This document shows positions 56,158-64,000 of a stretch of 64,000 nt of DNA, piece after piece. The stretch's first letter is position 1, and the number at the start of each line of letters is the position of its first letter. Source of the stretch: Diphasiastrum complanatum (Eukaryota > Streptophyta > Lycopodiopsida > Lycopodiales > Lycopodiaceae); the NCBI GenBank assembly GCA_029204225.1, contig CM055095.1:19117450-19181449 (forward strand), written 5' to 3'. A program made the position numbers and the translations under genes. The notes below the pieces were generated by a model. The model was not told where the DNA came from. It was given only the letters and a program-made list of their open reading frames with translations, and searched no databases.

Positions 56158-56169
56158 TGGTATCATAGC
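56158..56169 (+). other. Primer-binding site beside the split LTR
   Basis: TGGTATCATAGC, one base off the standard initiator tRNA-Met site, one base after the LTR end at 56156. It shows that the split LTR is a 5' LTR on the plus strand. Confidence 0.65.
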
Positions 56170-58060
56170 AAGGCTTAGAAGATTAAAAAACTTGGAGTGG
56201 TGTTGCTTTTCATCTAAGTTTTGGTGTAGATCAATTGGGATTCTCATCCAAGTGGAGAACAAGATTCCATGGGTGAATTCTCCCAGTTTCCATTTGCATG
56301 TCATTAAGATCCGTCTCCGTCGAATTTCTCTAATGATTTATGGAGGATTGTCCATGGAACTTTTGCTTATGTAGCCCAAATGTTTGGTAGATATGAAATT
56401 TCTAGCTAGTGTACTTTCATTATAGGGATCATTAATGATGGAACTAATAATGCATGCCACTTCTTTTCATAAATAATGGTTCTAAGCTATGTGTTTGATA
56501 ATTAAAAAATTGCTTGTTTTCATGACTTTTGACTAGAAATGGATAGTAAGAACTAAAATCCAGCAAGATTAGATCATTTGAATGACTATAATCTTGCAAA
56601 TTGAGTTGCATGTATGTGAGAAAGAGTTGCATGTCACGATTTTCCACTTTATGTTGAAGAAAAAACTAGAAAATTGTCAAAATGTCATTTTTTGCAAGTT
56701 TTTTTAATAAATTGGATATTAGATTGCTGTAAAACGCCTTGTAGATCTTTCCAAAAGTTCAATCAAAGTCTTTTGAAGCTTTCCTTGAAGTTAGAGCCAA
56801 AATTTTGGTGAATTGAGCTTGTAGAAGGCTGAAAAAATCAGAAAAAAAAAATGGTTATTTTTGGGTGATGGATTGCTCTCAATCCACAATGGGATCATGC
56901 TGGAAAATTTTGCAGCCTATTTAGTACTCCTCTTGACCTATCCATCAAGCTATCAGACCTATAAATTGATGGCCAGGGGCTTATGCTTCGTCTCCATGAA
57001 GTTTAAAGCAAAATGCCCTTCGATAAATCAAGAAATCTTTGTTTCAACCCATACTACTTCTTAGGAGCTATATGAATGCCTCATGGAATTCTAGTAGACT
57101 ATTTTAGACTGTTGGTAACATCACTTTTGGGCTTGGGGAGGTGTTTGCATGTTTTTAGACTATATGGCCTAGAAAAATTGCACCTTACAGATTTTCAAAT
57201 GCTCTATTTTCACATGTGTGAAGCTAAAGGGGACAGGGTTATGTGTCAATCATCTCGGTCACTTGTTTCCTTCCGTATTGTGCTTTATAGCACCTAATTT
57301 CGTGCATTGTAGCTCAAGTTATGGCCATTTGAAATTTTGGCAGTTTTGTGAGCAAAATTGTCGAAATCCGTAAATGTTCTGATTGCATGTCTATTTTTTT
57401 TCCTAAATTGAGGTACTGTGCTTGTATGGATTGATTTCATGTTGAATCTGAAAGTGTTTCTAATATGCATTAAGGATTTATAGTTGTTTTGAGTGGTCAT
57501 ACGCATGTGCTCTGATGGTTGGCTCACAAAATTTGGGCACACAATTTTTGTAAAATTTACGAAAAGATTTTGTAATGAACAAAAAGCAGTTAATGTCGTG
57601 TTCTTGCATGTTGGACTGACATTATGTTGGTAATATCAGGAATCGATTAGTGTGTCAATTTTTCGATTTCAATTGCCTATATACTGACAATGCTTTTTTG
57701 TTAAATTTCAAATTACGTAAAAAAAACTTAAAAAATTTAAATTTCAAAAATTCAAAATTTTCAGTTTTTTGAATTGTCTATGAGATTATCTAAGGTTAGT
57801 GAATTGACCATACTTGAGTCAATTTCAGTTAGAATTGGCCAATTGTACTTCACTTATAACTAAGAATCGACACTCATTAACTAAAGTTAGTTATTTCTTG
57901 AAATAGATAATTCAAGATGGCCGAAGGAGCTGCAAATCAAGTTGTGCCAAACCATCTTATATGTAGATTTGCCAGCAATTGAGTACTGCACTCAATGACA
58001 TGAACTATCGGAATAATCTGAGAGACTAGTAGATGGAAGTTCTTTTGAACTAGATAAAGC
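56170..58060. other. Internal region of the older element and AT-rich DNA; no gene supported
   Basis: Frames at 56192, 56861 and 57076 have no recognisable domain. The stretch should contain the leader and gag of the older element if it survived, but nothing gag-like is legible. Confidence 0.35.
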
Positions 58061-58069
58061 TATTGTCTT

Positions 58070-58350
58070 CTCCAAACGTCGAATTTTAACCTGAAACTTA
58101 TTCGGGAGAGAAGAAATAGACACGATCGTCGATTACACAAAAAGGATCTGAAAGTAGGAGATCTCGCACTAATGTACAAAACCAAGCTGATCAAGGAAAA
58201 ATTGAAGTTTACCGGTAAGGCCCGTATAAAGTAAAGGAAATCCTGAACTATGGAGAAGTGATTCTTGAGCACTTGGACGGAAAACGGTTTGATACTCCTG
58301 TGAATGACCGCCGATTAGTTTTGGCAACCTATCCCGCCAGTTCAGCAAGC
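58070..58350 (+). pseudogene. Ty3/gypsy integrase C-terminal fragment
   Basis: The plus strand reads RHDRRLHKKDLKVGDLALMY with KFTGKARIK, then after a frameshift GEVILEHLDGKRFDTPVNDR and RLVLA. This is the C-terminal part of gypsy integrase (GDLVLLY..KF.GK...V.L..LDG..F..VNG.RLK). It ends where an AT-rich stretch begins. Confidence 0.75.
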
Positions 58351-58829
58351 ATAATACAAATGATTTTTTATTTTTATTTGGTTTTTCAATTTTTTGTTTT
58401 TCTACTTAATTGTTAATTTCTTTTGAAAAAGACAAAAAAAAAAAACGAGGAAAGGCTGATGAGCAAAAGTCTAAAAAGTCATCAGAATGGAAAAAGAGGA
58501 AGGAAAGTATTTTCAAAAAGATAGTTTTGATGGAAAATGACTTATAAAAACATTGTTTTGGTCATATGTTGTAATCACTTTAGCTCTGAAGATTTTAAAG
58601 TTAGTTGCTAAAAGATTGAACGTGACTCTTCTCATTATGCTTTGTTCAATATTGATAGGCATGGTCATGCATTAGGAAAGTAGGCTCATTCCGCTGCGCT
58701 CGATAAGTCATTCACAAGCTTCGATTTGTCGTTATTGCATTATCACCTCTTTCCAACACTTTTAGTACTATTTATTTCTTGCCTAATGAACTATTTTGTG
58801 TAACAAGCACAATAAAAATCAAGAAGTAA

Positions 58830-60390
58830 GTTTTTTATTAGATAGTGGTTCTACTCATAATTTCATTTATTCTCATCTTGTTTAGAAACTCAACTTGAAA
58901 ACTGAAGTCAGTATTCATAGGTACAGAGTTTATCTAGCTTCAAGAGCAGAGTTGGAGACTTGGAACATGAAAGTGCCGAATCTCCTAGTTTTGATACAAG
59001 GACATAAAGAATTGGTTGGTTTTCATGTTTTAGACCTAGGCCGCACTCATTTAATTTTTTGATATGAATGGTTATTTAGCAAATCGCCTTCTCTAGCTAT
59101 TGATTTTGAGAAACATGTTCTCAATTTCAAGGAGAGTGATAAGGTAGTTACTTTATATGGTAGCAATTTTGTACATCAGATGGAATTTCTACAATTAATA
59201 TAATGGAAACATTTGATTATTCACAATCTGAAAATTTTCTAGTATTTGCTATTCATATTGTAGATGTTTCTGATGTGTATCTAAATAGTTGTGAATTCTA
59301 GACAATTCTTAACTTAGTAAGTTTAGATCACGAACAAGCAGTAAAAAATCATATCATAAGTGAATTTAAAGACATTTTCCCATCAGAATTACCTCATGGT
59401 TTACCACCATCTAGGTCAGTAGACCATAGTATAGAATTAATTCCAAGAAGTCAACCTATCTCTAGATAGCCTTATAAGTTCTCTCAAAAATAAGAGATAG
59501 ATATTTCAAACCAAATGGAAAACTATTTGAGGATGGGCCATATCCAACCCAGTAAGTCACCATGGAACGCTCGTGTTCTTTTGAAAGCAAAGAAAGATGG
59601 AGGTTTTGGATGTGCATGGATTACAAGGGGTTGAATAAAGTGACTAGTAAGAATAAATATTCGTTACTCAGGATGGATGACCTTGTTGATCGCTTGGGTG
59701 GAGCTAAGTATTTTACTAATATAGATCTATACCGTCAGAAAATAATTAAATCGGAACATGTCCAAAAGACTGGATTTCATACTAGATTTGGCCATTATGA
59801 GTTCTTAGTGTTGTCATTTGGGTTAACAAATGCTTCAACCACATTCCATGATAAACGATTTGTTTCTTCCATATTTGGGAAAGTTGCTTCTTGTTTGGAA
59901 CAAGAAATTGAATCAGTGTTTTGAGAAACTTACTAACTCTAGTTGTTTCAGCTCCCGTGTTATAGATTGCAGATCTAGATTTACCTTATGTTATGAGAAC
60001 TGACACAAGTGATACTACAGTTGGAGCAGTTCTATTACAAAATGATAGGCCACTAGCATTTGAGAGCAAAAAATTCATTGGTCCTCAGTTGCGTTATACT
60101 ACATAGAAAAAGGAATTATTTGCAGTTATCCATGCACTAAAAAATCTGGAGACACTACTTGTATGGTAGTATGTCCTCGTAAAGTATTTTTGCAATTAGC
60201 ATGATCTTCGAGGTAGGAAAGCCCGATGGACCAAATTGATGCAATACTTCGATCATGAAATCCGTTATATAAGAGGCAGCTCGAATCAAGTTCCGGGTGC
60301 TCTTAGTCAGTTTGGTGAACTGAACGCACTGTCATTCACCCAAATTTCCACGGATCTATATCTTTCGATGAGAGAAAAAATATGAAAAAT
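58830..60390 (+). pseudogene. Ty3/gypsy protease-RT-RNase H fragment
   Basis: The protease is legible at 58830-59165 with active site FLLDSGSTHNFI and VLDLGRTHLIF. RT starts near 59340 (HIISEFKDIFPSELPHGLPP, SVDHSIELIP). After a frameshift it is open at 59562-59924, with MDYKGLNKVTSKNKYSL, LVDRLGGAKYFTNIDLY and FGHYEFLVLSFGLTNAS. The catalytic FxDD part is deleted. RNase H resumes at 59965 (YVMRTDTSDTTVGAVLLQND, LAFESKKF, ELFAVIHAL). Ends before the integrase. Confidence 0.82.
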
Positions 60391-60597
60391 ATTTTATTGT
60401 ATTTGGAACATTGTTCAAGTTAGAATTAAAGTTAGAATCACTATGTTACTGTAATGTGGGTCCTATTAGTGGATAAGGATCAGTTGGCCTCGCCACGAGG
60501 CAAGTCGACGGGACACACATCCCGCCAACGGCAACTTGGGTCATGCATGGGTTGCAACAACTATATGTATAGTGTAATTTCATTTTGAGAAATATAG

Positions 60598-63281
60598 TTG
60601 GGTCATCCTAATTTCAAAGCCATGCAATCTATGGTCAACGAAGGAAAAGTTGTTGGTCTACCAAAGACACTATCAAAGGAGCTTCTACCTTGTGAAGCTT
60701 GTGTGATGGCAAAGTCACACAGAAGGCCTTTTCCCAGATCAAGTATCAAGATAAAGCAACCATTTGAACTTGTACACTTAGATGTCCATTTCTCATCAAC
60801 TAAGAGCAAAGGAGGAGCCAACTGCTTTGTCTCTTTTGTAGATGATTATACAAGACATTCTTGGATCTATATGTTGTCTTCAAAAGCCATGGTGTATGAT
60901 GCTTTTCTTACTTTTAAAGCTTATGTAGAGAAGCAGTTTCCTTTCAAGATAAAAGCTTTAAGAAGTGATAATGGAGGGAAATACACTTCCAATAAGTTTA
61001 AAGACTTTTGTGAGAGGGTATTCAAAGAGAGTTTTCTTGTTCATATACTCCTCAGCAAAATGGAGTTGCTGAGAGAAAAATTAGAACTTTGTGTGAATGG
61101 GCAAAAGCCATTAGGCTGGAAGCTTCTCTTCCTAAAGAATTTTGGGGAGAGGCAGTTGCATGTGCAAACTATCTTTGTAATAGGCTTCCAAATCTTGCAA
61201 TAGGAGGAAAGACACCATTTGAGATGTTGTATAAGAAAAAGCCTAAGGTAGATCATCTTAGGATTTTTGGCTGTGTATGCTTTGTGCATGTACCTATAGA
61301 AACTAGGAAGAAGGAAGATCCTAGTGCAATGAAAGGAATTTTTGTAGGTTATGCATCTACTAAAAAAGCATACAAGATTTATTTGCCCTCTACTGACAAA
61401 AATGTTGTTAGTAGAGATGTGGTCTTCCATGAAGATCAGAAATTTAACTTGGATGATGTTCAGATCAAAGAGACTCATGCAAGATCAATCATCAACCGTG
61501 ATGCTGTTCAAGAAGAGGTGAGGTCGAGGCTTGAGGAGCAGCAGATTCAAGCTACCACACCAAGAAGATCTACACGAGCAAGATCTGAGCCAAGGAGGCT
61601 CACATATGATGAAGAAGGAAGGCAAGTGGAAGGTGATACTTCTAATCATGCACTTTTTATATCAGATGAAGAGCCTAAGGATGTCCAGGAAGCTTTTCAA
61701 TCCAAGAAGTGGGTTGAAGCAATGACCCAAGAATTTGAAGCCTTGATGTCAAATAACACATGGGAGCTTGTGGAGCCACCAAGCAACATGCATGTGATCA
61801 GATGTAAGTGGGTATTCAGAATCAAGTATAATCATGACGGATCTATCAATAAGTATAAAGCAAGACTTTGTGCTAAAGGCTACTCACAGATCAAAGGGCT
61901 TGACTATGAAGACACCTTTGCACCAGTTGCAAAGATGGTAACAATTCGAATACTCATCTCTCTTGCATGTTTTCACAAATGGAGTATGTTCCAGCTTGAT
62001 GTTTCAATGCATTTCTCAATGGTTACCTTGAGGAGGAGATTTATATGGAGCAGCCTCCAGGTATTGTGAAGGAAGGTGATGAATCAAAAGTTTGTCTTTT
62101 GTTCAAAAGTCTGTATGGACTGAAACAGACACCAAGGTCTTGGTATGCAAGGCTCAATTCTTATCTCATATCACTCGGATTTTGTCTAAGTGAATATGAC
62201 CCTTCTCTGTATTATAAGTTTGTAGATAACTTTGTAATTATTCTTCTCATCTATGTAGATGATATCATTCTTTGTGGAAACAATGAGAAGTTAGCTGAAG
62301 AAACTAAGCATTTTGTTATAGCAATCACATATACACACAATCTTAATGTGTCTCGTAGTGTGCCAAATTTTATAAATCACTTGGTACTGAGTTTAAGATG
62401 CAGGACTTAGGAGTTCTTCACTATATTCTTGGCCTTGAAATAGATTTTTGGAAAGGTCATGCATTTATAAGCCAAAGTAGATATGCACTTTCCATGCTCA
62501 GGAAATTTCATATGGAGAACTGTAAAGGCATAAATACACCTATGGAGCACCTGTAAAAGTTCATATTAAAGATGACGAAAAATCCTTTGAGGACATCACT
62601 CTTTATAGGAGTCTTATTGGCTCACTTATTTGGTTAACAGTGACTAGGCCTGATCTAAGCTTTTGTGTTCATAAGCTAAGTCAACACATGCAGGATCCAA
62701 AGTTATATCATTGGAAGTTGGCTAAAAGAGGCTTGAGGTATATATCTTCTACCTTGGATTATGGACTATACTATGAAGGAGAAGATCTAGCTTTGATTGC
62801 TTTTTCAGATTCAGATTTTGCAGGAGATAGGTTGGATAGGAAATCCACAAGTGCTTATACTATATTTCTTGGAGGAAATTTGGTTTCTTGGTTGTCAAAG
62901 AAGCAGACAACTATTTCTTTATCATCCTGTGAAGCTGAATACAAATCTCTTACAACCACAATAAAGGAGATTTTATGGATCAAAAGGCTACTTTTGGAGC
63001 TTAAGTGTTATGCAGATGAAGATTTACCAATTATCAAGAATGATAACATTTCTGCTCAGGCTCTTGCAAATAATCCAGTCTTTCATGCAAGGAGCAAGCA
63101 TATTGAAGTGGCTTATCATTTTGTAAGAGAAAAAGTCATTGGAGGAGAGATCTCATTGGAGCATGTTTCATCTTCAGATTGTGTTGCAGATCTTCTCACC
63201 AAGTCTCTATTCAAGAATGTCTTTATGAAGATGAGGTCAAACCTTGGCCTAATTTCGAAATCTATGTTGATAGGAACATAA
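60598..63281 (+). pseudogene. 5'-truncated Ty1/copia integrase-RT-RNase H
   Basis: The best preserved copia pol in the window. It begins abruptly at GHPNFKAMQSM inside the GAG-pre-integrase block. Integrase follows: CEACVMAKSH, HLDVHFSSTKSKGG, FVDDYTRHSW, LRSDNGGKYTS, then a frameshift near 61020 and EFWGEAVACANYL, FGCVCFV. RT starts near 61700 (WVEAMTQEFEALMSNNTWEL), shifts near 62010, and has YGLKQTPRSWYARLN and an intact YVDD box (62252-62263). An extra stretch of about 64 bp follows at 62318-62382. RNase H is open at 62640-63281 with SDSDFAGDRLDRKSTSAY and ARSKHIEVAYHFVREK. At least four frameshifts, so inactive. Confidence 0.88.
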
Positions 63282-63295
63282 ATTTTAAGGAGGAG

Positions 63296-63965
63296 TGTGA
63301 AGAGTATTAAAATATTATCTTCCTATCTCGAGTTTGGGGTCATGTCCATGATAATTTTCATTAGATTTCATGTTGTACATATAAGGAGAGTGAATTGAGC
63401 ACATATCCTTCTAGTGTAGCTTGGATTTGAGTTAGATAGGTTCAATTGTAATGACATGCAGATGTTTTGATAGCATGCAAAGTCTTACTGTATGCATGCA
63501 AGCCACAAGCAATCAGTGCATGCAACATGCAAAGTAGTTTCTGTGATCTACACATGTCTAGGCAATTATATGAGTTGACATGCAGTACATGCACCATACA
63601 TGCATGCAGGCACACATGTGGATCTCTGGTAGGTGAATTAGTTCAGTTAAGTGGACTTTCCATGCAACTCCACTATAGGAATTCGAGTCTCTCTCATGTA
63701 GGGAAAGCTGGGCATGTTTTGCCATATTGTGAATATTGAGATTTTGGTGTTTTGGACTCATTCTCTCTCTACCCGAGTTTTCTATGCTTGATTTTCTCTC
63801 TCTACTCAAGAGCAGCCTCTTTTTCCCATATTGAACACTTAGAATTATTTCTGACATTCATTTCTCATAGTGAAGAGTTAGATTTTTTCATCAAATGTAT
63901 GCCATTGTGCTCTTGCCTTAGATTTTTCAGGCATACTGTTCTTTGATCAATCTTGTGCATTCACA
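63296..63965 (+). repeat. 3' LTR of the truncated copia element
   Basis: A polypurine tract AAGGAGGAG directly precedes TGTGAAGAG at 63296, 15 bp after the RNase H stop. TTCACA at 63960-63965 is the inverted match of the TGTGAA start, giving a 670-bp LTR. A TATA-like CATATAAGG lies near 63378. CATGCATGC motifs are dense at 63460-63610. The 5' part of the element is missing, so no partner LTR is present. Confidence 0.7.
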
Positions 63966-64000
63966 ACACCTCAGTTAGATCTTGTAGGGTGTGTGGTGGA

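Overview
The window looks like nuclear DNA of a land plant with a repeat-rich genome. The reasons are GT..AG introns, one of them about 11.8 kb; Ty1/copia and Ty3/gypsy relics with primer-binding sites complementary to the plant initiator tRNA-Met; hAT DNA transposons; long (TC)n microsatellites; and two plant-type host genes. Nothing points to a bacterium, an organelle or a CRISPR array. The lineage cannot be fixed from the sequence alone. The oversized intron and the density of decayed retroelements would suit a large-genome plant such as a gymnosperm or fern, but that is inference.

Two host genes are visible. On the + strand, a four-finger RanBP2-type zinc-finger protein can be assembled from seven coding exons (9210-23105). 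They give an uninterrupted frame of about 342 codons. Its third intron (10151-21975) splits the third finger and holds most of the mobile DNA of the left half. On the - strand, a SUVH-like protein (40635-42173) has a complete SRA/YDG domain but stops where the pre-SET/SET methyltransferase region would begin, and its natural start codon is unclear.

The rest is mostly mobile DNA, region by region. 1-1907 and 33640-35903: two copies of an unrecognised LTR-type element with a coiled-coil ORF. 1.9-5.4 kb: copia fragments on both strands and an isolated LTR. 5.5-9.2 kb: probable promoter/leader region of the zinc-finger gene, with a tRNA-like SINE head and a gypsy RT relic. 10.1-22.0 kb: giant intron with a 438-bp hAT-type MITE and a 3.74-kb hAT deletion derivative, the latter nested in an LTR. 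Both hAT elements have perfect 8-bp target duplications. 24.8-30.5 kb: copia gag relics and a decayed hAT transposase gene. 31.6-33.5 kb: long (TC)n tracts, a copia 3' end and an LTR. 36-40 kb: LTR pieces and non-coding DNA. 42.3-44.4 kb: G-box cluster, GC-rich minisatellite and a mixed microsatellite. 45.1-50.2 kb: a mosaic of copia fragments that switches strand several times. 50.5-56.2 kb: a structurally complete but internally deleted copia element (two 1.5-kb LTRs, TSD TTTGA) inserted in an older LTR. 58-60.4 kb: gypsy relics. 60.6-63.97 kb: a 5'-truncated copia element with its 3' LTR.

No operon-like cooperation is expected here. The genes are independent and the main story is nested transposition around them. 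The best candidates for something not yet described are the duplicated coiled-coil retroelement family, the duplicated splice acceptor in the zinc-finger gene, the SET-less SUVH gene and the repeated head-to-head copia junctions. All exon joins and domain calls were made by reading the sequence by eye, without database searches.
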